A DNA stretch of 64,000 nucleotides from Siphonodentalium dalli (GCA_032622095.1 CP136069.1:104560278-104624277), one strand, 5' to 3'; shown: positions 1 through 9,424, numbered from the stretch's first letter. Notes: a model not told the origin generated them from the letters alone. Translations and numbers: made by a program.

Positions 1-120
1 AGAAAGAGGTGTGTGAATGAAATTTAATCCTATGTGTTTACAGCAATCTCAAATACAACTCTAACTGTTTGACAGTTTTCACATTTTATAATAGTATTAG
101 TATTAACCATTTCATTACCA

Positions 121-705
121 GAGCTATGCTGGTACAGCAATAAAGACCCTGCATCAGTGTATTCTCCTATATATAAGAGAATAGACTGGGGTTCAAGATC
201 AAGGAAATATTGTTAGGCCAATATAGTCAGACATCCAAATAAATCACATGTGTCCTATTCTCGCAGGGATGTCCCCACATATGTTTGGGAGGGGGCAAAT
301 TTCTCAGATTTGTTCATTGAGATGTAATTTGTTTTCCAAAACCAATTACATATACTAAAATAAAATGAATATAAAATAATAGACCATTGATCAAGAGAAA
401 TGAGCTCCTAGTTTTAATATTTGTCCAATATTTATTATTTTATAACAAGGTACTGATATCATGCCAGTGCATTGTCTTATATATGTGAGTGTCCCATCGA
501 TAGCCTCACCTAAGAGAATGCACTGGCTTTCAAGGTTAAGGAAATATTGTTAGGCAAATATAGACAAGCATCCAATAAATCACAGATGTCCTATTCTTGC
601 AGGGATTGAGGGGGTGGAATTAGCAGATTTGTTCAATGAGATGTAATTTGTTTTCTCAAAATTAATTATTTAGACTAAAATGAATATAAAATAGTAAACT
701 ACTTA
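121..705. repeat. Diverged direct duplication, two units
   Basis: A unit of about 250-270 bp occurs at about 121-395 and again at about 455-695. Both share the order: a stretch ending in AAGGAAATATTGTTAGGC, then CATCCAATAAATCACA, then a TGTCCTATTCT(C/T)GCAGGGAT block, then AGATGTAATTTGTTTTC and a closing AT-rich AATATAAAATA. The copies differ by many substitutions and small indels, so this is an old duplication. No coding potential is visible. Confidence 0.65.
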
Positions 706-1017
706 ATTTTTTAACCCCCAGATTACATTATATAAAATATATGCCATATTATATACCATTTGAAATAGCAAGCTCCAAAACATTGTATTATCAACTTATT
801 CAGTATAATAAACTGTGGACATGTTGTTTATATTGAGTTGCCAAAGAGTTTTGTCATCTAGATTGCAGTAAAAGCTAAATTATTTTCAATGCAGGGGGAA
901 TAACTCTATATATTAAAGATGGAGTTCTTCCCCTTCCATTAAAAAAGTTTGAATTCTGTTGCATTTTGGGATCCAAAGGGGGGGGGGGGGCCAGAGTCAT
1001 TCTATAATTTCAATAGT
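706..1017. other. No gene seen; G13 run
   Basis: AT-rich DNA with no credible reading frame. The only notable feature is a run of 13 G at 978-990. Confidence 0.6.
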
Positions 1018-1815
1018 TTATGGCTCACCTGAGACGAAGTCTCTGGTGGAGCTATAGTCATCACTCCTCGTCCGTCCGTCAACAATTCTTTAAACTTCTC
1101 CTGGAACCATAAGACCGTATGGGTTCATAGTTGGTGTGGATATTGCCTATGTGACTCACATTCAGATTTGTTCAAATGAGGTCACTGGGTCAAATGTGGG
1201 CAGGGCCAGGGACATAACTCCAAAAAATATTAAAAATTGCAAGTGAAGTTTGAGATTTTTTATAAACATTTCCTGGAGATCTGCTAGAGGTCATTAATTC
1301 CCAATTACAACATCAATCTATCATATGTATTGTTCAAATCTTTCAACAGGACATTTAACTCTCCCACACCCACCACTTCACCAGAACATATTTGGCAAAC
1401 TTGAAAAGTGTTCTTTGAAAGAACCACCAGCTCTATTTAGTTCACATTTAATATTGAGGCTCCTTTGGTGATGTGTAATTCAGATTTGTTTAATCAGGGT
1501 CACCAGGTCAAGTGGGTGCAAGGCCAGCTACATTACTCTTTCTCTCCATAGTAATTCATGATACGTCTTCTATGCAAGAATGAAATGGCCTATTTTGCTT
1601 ATATTTGGTAGGAAATTACCTTGGGTGACAGATTTGTGAAAATGGCATCACAAAGTCGAATAAGGGCATTGCCAGAGACATAACTATTTCACAACATAGT
1701 AATTCCTAATATATGTATGGAAGAGCCAAGAACTAGTTGGCTTATTTAGCATGGAATGTTCTTGTTTGACTGCAATACAGATATTTTTAATGGGGTAACC
1801 TGGAAAAATAGGACA
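1018..1815 (+). repeat. Family A repeat (palindrome, GTCC run, tandem monomers)
   Basis: Starts with an imperfect palindrome at 1023-1052 (GGCTCACCTGAGAC, GAA, GTCTCTGGTGGAGCT). A short GTCC-rich microsatellite and CAACAATTCTTTAAAC follow. Diverged monomers come next, with hallmarks such as CAGATTTGTTCAAATGAGG, GTCACTGGGTCAAATG and GACATAACTC. The same start and monomers recur at 49015. It is non-coding. Confidence 0.75.
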
Positions 1816-1830
1816 GTATCTCCGTCAAAG

Positions 1831-2019
1831 GTATCTTGCCCACTGAACTATATGGTATATCCCCAATATTAACAAGGAAGGGTTAACAAACCCGCGTTGA
1901 AAACGGAACGAAAATTCTGTGGTACATTTTATCCTGTTTCCTGACCGGTAACCTCTGATGACGTCATCTCCCAATGTCCATTTAAACTCGTCGCCAAATC
2001 GTTATTCTCACTTTTTCCC
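1831..2019 (+). repeat. Extended left arm, inverted match to 9575-9746
   Basis: This arm matches the reverse complement of 9575-9746 almost base for base, except for a 17-bp insertion near 1898-1914 and a few mismatches. It contains the palindromic CREB/ATF-type site TGACGTCA near 1959. The match links the large element to the short derivative at 9464-9787. Confidence 0.8.
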
Positions 2020-2235
2020 TTGTTAACGGAAGGAACACATCGAAGATAAGTTGACAGTTTTTTGTGTTATACAAAAAACATTATTTCCGTTAATTATTAT
2101 GTTGAATTGTGCAATTGACTCGCGTTGCTATAGCGATTAGCATCCATTTTTTAAACGATCGAGAACGTTCATAATTCAACGAATGCATCTTTTTTCTATT
2201 TGTCGTGGAACGGACGAATAAATTATTCAATAATA

Positions 2236-2780
2236 GATGCACATTTGGATATGACTAAAGACGCTAAAAAATCTTTATAGCACGAATCGATTGCACACAT
2301 GTGCGATTTTCTGTGGTCGAAGCAAAAATTACCACGTGCGTCGCTTGGTTAGTAACAGTATCACGAAATTAAGTGACTTACTTTCAGCGATCTGACGGCT
2401 TGGTAAACTGTAGCTACAATTTATTTATCAGAAAGAAAGCTGTATTAAAATCTTATGAAAGCGGATTGTAAGGATATGCAATATATCCCGGCTTTGTGTG
2501 AAAACTCTTTTCGTTTTAAGTCATTTCGTTTTCCATATTTTTTACAAATTCAAAATGGCATCTGTATATTATAGTCGTAAAAAGACAGAATGATATATGC
2601 ACATTGGAATATGACTAAGATGCTCATCTTTATTGCAAGAATCTATTGCATACATGTGAAATGTATTCCGTGGTCCAAGTGGAGGCGACACGTGCTCTGG
2701 CCTGTGCGATAAGGTATCGCGAAATTAGGTGACTTACTTTCGGCTTCTGACAGCTTCGTCGCTACAAGCTTTATGTATAC
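2236..2780 (+). repeat. Diverged direct duplication, ~360-bp period
   Basis: The block at about 2236-2420 recurs at about 2597-2775. Both carry GCACATT(T)GGA(A)TATGACTAA near the start and a GTGACTTACTTTC(A/G)GC segment near the end. They differ by many substitutions. Nothing coding is visible. The duplication lies inside the 1816-9465 element. Confidence 0.6.
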
Positions 2781-3338
2781 TAGAGTGTAAATTGACACTT
2801 GTTAATAATGTTTTCATTGTTTCAACTTAACAATATTGGTTTACAATATTGATTTCGTGCAAAACAACGATAGGTGCTTATCATTATCAACATAAAAATA
2901 ACAGATTGTTAGCAATTGTCAGAACTAGATCAGATACCAAGCTTGTCAGGCTGAAAAGTCTCATTCAAGATCACTGAATACAGATCCGAATGCAAAATGC
3001 CGACTTCCCCCCATTACAACACTTGTCCAGGTATGTTGTCGTGGGTGCAGTACGATGCACGATCGGTCGCGAACAAGTTAATAGCTGATCCGTGTACACG
3101 CCTCTGAGTGTGCACATTAAAGAATGCTACTGGAGTCACCACAGATCCCTGTAGCTCCCCTAGAGCTGCTTCCCCTCATTTCGAGGGTCCCAAGAGAAGA
3201 GAAGAAACCTTTGAGACCAGGACACTTGTAGCTCTATCCCCGAGGTAAAAAGGCTCTGGACATTCCTTTGGGGTCACCCATCCATGCGCTCACGAGGGAG
3301 CTCAGATAGTTGTTCAGGGTTCTCTGATGCAGACAAGA
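2781..3338. other. Interior of the TIR element, nothing recognised
   Basis: No gene, tandem array or transposon terminus was recognised here. Reading frames are short and broken on both strands. Confidence 0.5.
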
Positions 3339-3400
3339 GTCGTTGTAGCCGAGTGGTTAGGCCATCGGACTGCAAACCGAGCGACATGAGAGCGGACCAG
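3339..3400 (+). repeat. tRNA-like head, probably a SINE relic
   Basis: The stretch from GTCGTTGTAGCCGAGTGGTT through GGACTGCAAACC resembles the 5' half of a tRNA. It has an exact RNA polymerase III A-box (TAGCCGAGTGG at 3346-3356) and an anticodon-loop-like CTGCAAA. The B-box (GGTTCGANNC) and an acceptor-stem 3' half are missing. It is therefore read as the truncated head of a tRNA-derived SINE rather than a working tRNA gene. Confidence 0.45.
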
Positions 3401-4015
3401 GTATTCAAGTTTTATTGTTCTCGGATTGAGCAGAGTTCAGCTCCTTGCTTTATATTGTTTCTTTCAATGTGCCGTCCGGCGCCTGCGAGGTCGTGGTCAT
3501 GGCTGGAATAGAGTGTCACCCGTGTCAATAGTCTTCAGGAATGATCTTTGGATGATGGGTCAGTCATATCACGAAGAGCGGTACTGATACAATGGGTCAC
3601 TATATGAATCCATCCTAGACATATGCTCATCTTCTGAAAGCAACTGATTTCCTATCTTCACGATTCACATTAATAACGTTGTACGCTCTTCATACCGACA
3701 GAAGATCCTTACCAGATGCTTCCCCTCGGGCGAGGTATTCACTAGCATTGGGTGTAGGATGCCAGATCATATGCTCCGCACACTAGCTTCGCACTTCAGG
3801 CGATGGTTGTCTCAAGAACAAGGTGCAATCGGAGGGGCACCCCATCCGTCCCAGAAGGGGTACCTTGGACCATCGACCCGTCGGGGGTCCGTCAGAAGAT
3901 CAAGAATAGAGAGAAAAGAAAACTGGGTCTTTGTTTTTCAATAGTTCAACCGGCCATCTGTTTCGGCTGGTTTTGGGCTTGTGCCACAATCACGGTGCAT
4001 GTTTCCTGTGATTTC

Positions 4016-5100
4016 TCAGTTGGGTTTAACTTTGGAGCTAGCCGGTATTTCAACATATTGAATATCGCCAGGTTGGGAAATGAAAGCCTTCTCGAAATCG
4101 TGAAACATATAAATGCCAGGCTCCAAATGCATTTCCTTTTGGGAGAATCGAAGCGGAAGCAGGTTGGTCATACAGCACTGAACTTTGAAAAGTTTGCGAG
4201 CATCATTACGAGCATAGGTTTCGTGGTTCTCATTGAATCTCAAGGCTTGCAACCACTTGTTGCCTACTTTAGCGGACAGTTGAATAGACGTAGCCTTTCT
4301 AAATGGTCTATCTGATTTCTTCTCGTCCCATTATCTTCTCTTCTTCTCCATGACATGAGACACATTGACAGCGACGTTGGGGCTTCATTTAGACCTTTCA
4401 ATTTGTGAATGACTGCTTATGGTCCATAATGTTCACTGATTCATTAGGATCCTCTTGTTAACGTATTCAATGGTTTATTACAGATCTTGCGAAATTTGTT
4501 GTATGCATGAGCTAGTGTCCACACGCGGGTGTCTCCATTGGTATTCACGGCGGTCATCCGGACTACGTAAGCCTGTAATTTGCTCAATGTTGTTGCTAAC
4601 GCGGGCAGGCAGGGACTTCCTTGACGGGTCACCTGCAAATGGGGTAATTCCACGAATAGCTTATTCCTGTACTTCCTGGTTATAGGGTCAATCCAACGTT
4701 TCCTTTCTAGTACTCACTAATACTACACGGCCCTATTTGAATCTACATTGGTGGGTCATCTTGGCACATTTGATTCTTCTGGTGCTTTCTATAAACAGCA
4801 TTGTCATGTGCTCTGGTCATCAAAGCGACTCTAGGTTTCCTACAAATTGTCTTTTGGTTCCAACAATTACATGTATGGTTCCCTATATGTCGGATTAGGT
4901 CAGTATTCTATACATTCAAATTCCTCTGGATGTATTACAGGGGTGGTGCAATCGACTATTTCAGCGAGAGTCTCTTACCGGTCACTAGTATAGATTCTCG
5001 GTCCATGATATCTCAATCCTTATCAACAATGGCATATCTCGGGTTACTGGGTGTCTGGGCTCTTTTTGAGCTTGTAGCCGTTTTTTCATCGGGCTAGATC
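4016..5100 (-). other. Possible decayed minus-strand coding region, product unknown
   Basis: On the minus strand one frame is open over 4016-4252 (78 codons, including LPLRFSQKEMHLEPGIYMF) and another over 4444-4653. Protein-like but stop-riddled sequence continues towards 5100. The composition looks more like an eroded gene than random DNA, but it matches no family I recognise. A 170-codon plus-strand frame (3803-4315) overlaps it, so strand and even coding status are uncertain. If real, it would be cargo of the 1816-9465 element. Confidence 0.25.
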
Positions 5101-5637
5101 TCGTACTTGGACTCTGCCTCCTCAAGAATTGACTTTGGGATTTATTCTATGGTTTTTATAGGGGTCTCCTTTGTCCTTTGAGGCCTTTGCCTCTGGTTGT
5201 TTCTCCATGTTCCTTATAAGGCTGGTTATTCCTTATAGTATTTGTCTACACATGGGGTAGCCCTTTAAATACATTATTGCAAAATCCTCAATTTTCATTT
5301 TCTATTTCATCAGGAAAATAGATATTTCTTCCCTTCCGGGGAGGGGGGGGGGGGGGGGGGGTTATACATTCCTTGTCCAGCAAAATACTCAGCTGATACA
5401 TTGATAGCTCTAAGCTCCTACTTTATTTGCAGGATATTCAATCCAAGTCACCACTATTTGTTTAGTTTGGGCCCTCTGGTAGCTGGCCAACATATATTAG
5501 TCTTCCGGTGTAATTACGTACATTGGCTTATGTGATATTGTATATATTGTAGGTTATCAGGTCAATCCAGTTCTTTGATTGAGGTGCGTAGAGGTGTTTA
5601 TTTTTCCTCGTGGCCTCCACCTGCCAGAAAATTCTAT
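5101..5637. other. No gene seen; G19 run
   Basis: Interior of the TIR element up to the BEL/Pao insertion. It contains a run of about 19 G at 5343-5361 and nothing else recognisable. Confidence 0.5.
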
Positions 5638-5642
5638 ATTAT
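5638..5642. repeat. Left target-site duplication ATTAT
   Basis: ATTAT directly precedes the 5' LTR and is repeated directly after the 3' LTR at 9420-9424. Five base pairs is a usual duplication length for BEL/Pao integrase. Perfect conservation supports a recent, single insertion of the whole 5643-9419 unit. Confidence 0.9.
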
Positions 5643-5775
5643 TGTCGTGGATATTTGTGTGTACTCGTTTGCGACGTAATTGGGTACTGTGACGTCATAT
5701 GGATGTGTGTGGTTACGGTGAAGTAAATGGCTACCTACACATAGCATAGTCTTTAATGTCTCTATTTCCGTGACA
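5643..5775 (+). repeat. 5' LTR, 133 bp
   Basis: Begins TGTCGTGGATATTTG and ends TTTCCGTGACA, so it has the canonical TG...CA ends. It is base-for-base identical to 9287-9419. At 133 bp it is unusually short for an LTR. It carries a full palindromic cAMP-response-type site TGACGTCA (5690-5697), a plausible promoter element. No TATA box or polyadenylation hexamer is evident. Confidence 0.93.
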
Positions 5776-5780
5776 TAAAT

Positions 5781-5798
5781 TGGTCCCTCGAACCGGAA
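5781..5798 (+). promoter_or_regulatory. Primer-binding site (putative)
   Basis: TGGTCCCTCGAACCGGAA starts five bases after the LTR. It opens with the TGG that pairs with the CCA end of a tRNA primer, at the position expected for minus-strand priming. The primer tRNA was not identified. Confidence 0.7.
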
Positions 5799-5800
5799 AG

Positions 5801-7063
5801 ATGTCGATCAAATCAGAACTTTCGCTTAAGGCTATACGGATGAAACGCAGAGCACAGAGAGGACACACCACGCGGTTGATCAAGGATGCTGATATCATGT
5901 TGAACGCCGATCAAGTCGACATGAAGTTTCTTAAGGACGTTTTGGCGATGTTAAACGAAAAAGTTTCTCTTCCTGTTGAAATGGATGATGCAGTTCTTAA
6001 TTTCTTGGTTGATGATGATTCTGAGTTCGACAGAGAATCTGATGATATAGAGAGATACATGAGAGAAATAAAGAGTCAACGTAATTCTTATGTGGCTTTC
6101 GTGGACATTCATGATGCTTGTCGGGTTGGTGCAAGAAGGCCTGTCGCTTCGCCGGAGAATGATCGTGTATGCAATGTTCGTCAAAGTGTTGCACTTCCCA
6201 AACTTTCATTGCCGTTATTTGAGGGCGTATTGGTGCAATGGCAACCATTTTGGGATTCGTTCCATGCTGTGGTGCATTCAGTTCCTGAAGACGAATTACC
6301 ATCGATTCAGAAATTTCAGTATTTACAATCGTTGTTGCGTGGACCTGCGGCAATGTGTGTTGATGGACTATCTTTGACAAAAGATAATTACTTTCATGCA
6401 ATTGCTGTTCTGAAAGAGAGATTCGGACAGACGCATAAAATTATACATGCACATTTGCAGTTGCCTCAAAATAATGTGCACAGTCTTGGTCAGTTTAGAG
6501 ATGTTATTGAGTCGAATATTCGATCTTTGGACGCGTTGGGACAAGGGACATCTTACAGTGACATGCTTTTTTCAATGTTAATTCAAAAGTTTCTGGCGAT
6601 TCAGCGTGGCAATTTGGTGCGTCGATATGGTAATCGCCAATTTTCATTGGAAGACATTAGAGAATTTTTGCGTCTTAAAGTTGATATATTAGATGCCGCT
6701 GAACAAAGTTCTTCTTACGAGCCCACAACTTCAACATTGACCGCACCATCCAACAGGTTTTCATTTAATCAAGTGAAGGATCCGACTGCTTTTCCAAAGG
6801 ATTCAAGTGTTCCAGTTTGCTCGTTTTGCGACGGCAAACATTTACCGGCGAACTGTTCGATGGGTATTAAAGAACGGCTTGATATTGTAAGGTATCGGAG
6901 ACTTTGTTACAATTGCCTTTCTAGTACACATCGATGTTCTGAATGTGTATCGCGCTTCCGTTGTAGACTTTGTTCAAGAAAACATCACACTAGTATATGT
7001 GAGTCGAGCAGTGCTAAAGATGGCATGTTAGTGGAATTTTTGGACGAGTTTCCGGTTATGTGA
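5801..7063 (+). CDS. BEL/Pao gag polyprotein
   Basis: Structural (nucleocapsid/capsid) protein of the retrotransposon, 420 aa from the first ATG, which lies just past the primer-binding site. An upstream TTG at 5780 is open in frame but falls in the primer site and is not preferred. The DUF1759 region is marked by LPKLSLPLFEG near residue 133, FQYLQSLLRGPAA near 172 and a LKERFGQ block near 204. The C-terminus carries a CxxC...H...C zinc knuckle at about residues 340-352 and a second cysteine-rich knuckle beginning CYNCLSSTH, as in BEL/Pao gags. The frame ends at a UGA (7061-7063) and continues open in the same frame into the protease, so gag-pro expression would need stop-codon readthrough unless the UGA is a mutation. 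Confidence 0.9.
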   Translation: MSIKSELSLKAIRMKRRAQRGHTTRLIKDADIMLNADQVDMKFLKDVLAMLNEKVSLPVEMDDAVLNFLVDDDSEFDRESDDIERYMREIKSQRNSYVAFVDIHDACRVGARRPVASPENDRVCNVRQSVALPKLSLPLFEGVLVQWQPFWDSFHAVVHSVPEDELPSIQKFQYLQSLLRGPAAMCVDGLSLTKDNYFHAIAVLKERFGQTHKIIHAHLQLPQNNVHSLGQFRDVIESNIRSLDALGQGTSYSDMLFSMLIQKFLAIQRGNLVRRYGNRQFSLEDIREFLRLKVDILDAAEQSSSYEPTTSTLTAPSNRFSFNQVKDPTAFPKDSSVPVCSFCDGKHLPANCSMGIKERLDIVRYRRLCYNCLSSTHRCSECVSRFRCRLCSRKHHTSICESSSAKDGMLVEFLDEFPVM

Positions 7064-7090
7064 CGAACAATCAGAGTTCATTACATTGTA

Positions 7091-8692
7091 ATGTCAAATC
7101 TGACAGTGGAAATAATGGTAACTATATCAACGGTGCTGTACTACCGACGGTTTTCGCATCATTACTCCTTGTTAAAAACTGCAATTTCAGATGTATCTTC
7201 CGGGACGACTACTATTGCAGCCAACATTCTGTTAGACGATGGTTCACAGACTTTTTTTATCAGACAGGGTTTCGCTGAAGAACTAGGGCTCGTACCGATT
7301 GGACAACGGGAGATAAGTATTTCGGCGTTTGGGTCCACGAGTTCTGACAAGCGTTATTTGAATGTCGCAAAAGTGAATCTCTTATGTGACAATGGTGCGA
7401 TTGAACTTGAACTCCTTATTGTTCCTACAATTTCTACACCACTGAACATTAAGTTGAACAAAAATATTAGACATTATCCTCATTTGAAAAGACTCAAATT
7501 AGCACATCCTGTTACCGGTGCTGATACGTTTAACATTGACATTTTAGTGGGAGCTGATTTTTATTACGATGTAGTGGAGGATACGCAAATAAGAGGAGTT
7601 GACGGGCCAGTGGCTGTTAAATCGAAAGTCGGTTTCTTGATTACAGGACCTGTCCGTAATCAGACAACTGCTGAAGTGTTGGAGATCACTGATTCCTCTA
7701 GTAAAGCAATTAGAGATGAAGTGATCAGGATGAAGGAAAAATTGCTCAACTCTTTCAAGGATCAAATGGAACTCAGGAAAAGTCTAATGGAATTGAACAA
7801 CGCATCGATGGAAGTTAGTCTGGAAACAAACAGAAACCAGCTAACTGTCAGCCATTTTGAAGTAGAGAAAACTAAAATGTTACGCAAACGAGAACAAGAT
7901 GGCACAGAGCCTGATGGAAAGATAAAAGATTTAGATAATGCCACGGACTTGGCTGGTTCTGACTTGCTACAAGACCCCGATGATGTCAAGACAGCTAGAG
8001 ATGAGCTGAAAGTACTACACGCAGAGAAACAGAAAACGGAGAAAATACGCATCACAATTCAGAAAGAACTAGAGGAGTCCAAATCAAGAACGGGGATATT
8101 GGAGGAGGGTATTCCCGGAACCATTAACAGTGTAGAACACCGAGAGATTCTTCAGCCTTTGTGTAGGGTACATGAGCTGGAGATGAAGAATATGGAATCT
8201 CATTCATCGTGTCTGCTGCGTGACTTCCAAATCAAAAAGAAAGATATGATCCTAACGCAGTATCGGACACACAGGAATCTGTGTGATGAAATCATACAAC
8301 AACAGAAAGTCCTCATTGATGACAACAACGTCGATACTCCAAAGGATCTCGATGAATTGTACGATCTCTATTTCTTGGAACGGAAGAACAAAATATTCCA
8401 AGCCGACGAATCTGACTCAAAAGAGATGTTGAGCTACACAAGACTGGCGCCGATACCAAGCAGCAAAAACGACGAGAAAATATTTACACCTAGTGCTAAA
8501 CTGAAGGATATGAAGCATTCCGAGAGCAAACCTAACTCCAAAGCAAGGCATAACCCTCCGTTAAACCAAATATGGAGAAATAACTCGTTTGTTAACCTGA
8601 ACTCTGGGAGAAATTCTCCGTCCACTCCCGGATCTAAAGCTTACTCTGATGATCCGCGAGTTCGGCCGACAGATGGCTCTTTGTTCGGTTAA
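7091..8692 (+). CDS. BEL/Pao aspartic protease fused in frame to KIF19 coiled-coil tail
   Basis: 533 aa from the first ATG; the frame is open from 7064, directly after the gag UGA. Residues ~27-190 are a DUF1758 retroviral-type aspartic protease. The catalytic Asp is in LLDDGSQ (Asp49), with conserved LIVPTISTPL, LKLAHPV, ILVGADFYYD and GPVAVKSKVG blocks. Instead of reverse transcriptase, residues from about 205-215 onward match the post-motor region of KIF19, a kinesin-8-related ciliary motor. Landmarks are MELRKSLMELNNASMEV (225-241), HREILQPLCRVHELE (350-364), RNLCDEIIQQQKVLIDD (395-411) and LDELYDLY (420-427). The segment is helical and coiled-coil-like, then Ser/Pro-rich. There is no motor domain and no intron. 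It ends at a TAA, while KIF19-like sequence continues in another frame. Confidence 0.88.
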   Translation: MSNLTVEIMVTISTVLYYRRFSHHYSLLKTAISDVSSGTTTIAANILLDDGSQTFFIRQGFAEELGLVPIGQREISISAFGSTSSDKRYLNVAKVNLLCDNGAIELELLIVPTISTPLNIKLNKNIRHYPHLKRLKLAHPVTGADTFNIDILVGADFYYDVVEDTQIRGVDGPVAVKSKVGFLITGPVRNQTTAEVLEITDSSSKAIRDEVIRMKEKLLNSFKDQMELRKSLMELNNASMEVSLETNRNQLTVSHFEVEKTKMLRKREQDGTEPDGKIKDLDNATDLAGSDLLQDPDDVKTARDELKVLHAEKQKTEKIRITIQKELEESKSRTGILEEGIPGTINSVEHREILQPLCRVHELEMKNMESHSSCLLRDFQIKKKDMILTQYRTHRNLCDEIIQQQKVLIDDNNVDTPKDLDELYDLYFLERKNKIFQADESDSKEMLSYTRLAPIPSSKNDEKIFTPSAKLKDMKHSESKPNSKARHNPPLNQIWRNNSFVNLNSGRNSPSTPGSKAYSDDPRVRPTDGSLFG

Positions 8693-9234
8693 ATCCCTTG
8701 AATCGGAATCGATCACAGAGCCTATCTCCTGTTCCTAGGGCTTCACGCAAAGACGCTAATAGGTCAAGGACGGTAAGTCCAAAAAGCCCAACTGGATCTC
8801 TGAACTCTCTGGAGGAAAAGAGCGTAATTTCTGTGAGCACGCGTGGAATAGCTGCTCTGGCAGCGAAAAAGAAATCAAAAGTGCACGCTTCCAATTATGA
8901 GAGACAGAGAGTCAGTTGCCCACTTTTTCGGCCTGTTCGGGAGAATCCGGAAGAACGTGAGGACTATTTGTCACCAAGCAGGCTGGAGAGACACAATAGA
9001 ATATTCAGCGATCCGACAAGTTCACACGTGGCGGATCCTGATATTCAAACTAGCATGTTTCTTGACGATCGCAACAACCGACATGCAATCCACGAGGAGT
9101 ATAGTCGAAGTGGCGCAAGAAAAGCTGAATTGATGAGGCTTAGGAAGAACAGACCACCCGATAATGAGCGGCAGCATCAAAATAGACCTTCAGACATAAC
9201 ATCGGTAAGGACACTAAAGCGAAGACACGGATGA
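8653..9234 (+). pseudogene. Continuation of KIF19 C-terminal tail, out of frame
   Basis: This frame overlaps the end of the fusion and is open for about 193 codons without an upstream ATG. The product is Ser/Arg/Pro-rich (for example NRNRSQSLSPVP and TRGIAALAAKKKSKV) and ends KRRHG at a TGA. Its composition and position fit the disordered basic C-terminus of a KIF19 orthologue. A one-base indel near 8655-8692 would explain why it is not in frame with the preceding fusion. Only 52 bp separate its stop from the 3' LTR, so the captured segment probably reaches the natural C-terminus. KIF19 tails are poorly conserved here, so this part is less certain than the coiled-coil match. Confidence 0.6.
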
Positions 9235-9286
9235 TGAACTATATAAATGTTGCTAGAACTCAATTTATCCCCTCCCCACCGGAGAA

Positions 9287-9419
9287 TGTCGTGGATATTT
9301 GTGTGTACTCGTTTGCGACGTAATTGGGTACTGTGACGTCATATGGATGTGTGTGGTTACGGTGAAGTAAATGGCTACCTACACATAGCATAGTCTTTAA
9401 TGTCTCTATTTCCGTGACA
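9287..9419 (+). repeat. 3' LTR, 133 bp
   Basis: Identical in all 133 positions to 5643-5775. Upstream there is no clear polypurine tract: the preceding bases are pyrimidine-rich (CCCCTCCCCACC) and then GGAGAA. The plus-strand primer may therefore be very short, or it was altered at the capture junction. Confidence 0.93.
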
Positions 9420-9424
9420 ATTAT
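9420..9424. repeat. Right target-site duplication ATTAT
   Basis: Matches the five bases before the 5' LTR (5638-5642). Confidence 0.9.

Larger units (their letters stand above)
5643..9419 (+). mobile_element. BEL/Pao LTR retrotransposon with transduced KIF19 tail
   Basis: A 3777-bp unit: 5' LTR, primer-binding site, gag, in-frame UGA, aspartic protease, kinesin KIF19 tail, 3' LTR. The LTRs are identical and the 5-bp target duplication is perfect, so insertion is recent. Gag and protease are typical of BEL/Pao (DUF1759, paired zinc knuckles, DUF1758). Reverse transcriptase, RNase H and integrase are absent; the space where they should begin is taken by KIF19 sequence in the same frame. The element must therefore have been mobilised in trans by an autonomous relative. 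A captured host segment without introns implies acquisition through an RNA intermediate. Identification of both halves rests on recognised family motifs; the transduction model is inference. Confidence 0.9.

Noticed and set aside
3339-3411. Functional tRNA-Cys gene
   Set aside because: Only the 5' half with an A-box is present; B-box and acceptor 3' half are missing.
3803-4315. 170-codon plus-strand frame as a gene
   Set aside because: No recognised domain or splice context; it overlaps a more protein-like minus-strand frame. Neither could be supported.
7091-9234. KIF19-like sequence as a resident host KIF19 gene
   Set aside because: It is intronless, lacks the motor domain, is fused in frame to a BEL/Pao protease, and lies between identical LTRs with a target duplication.
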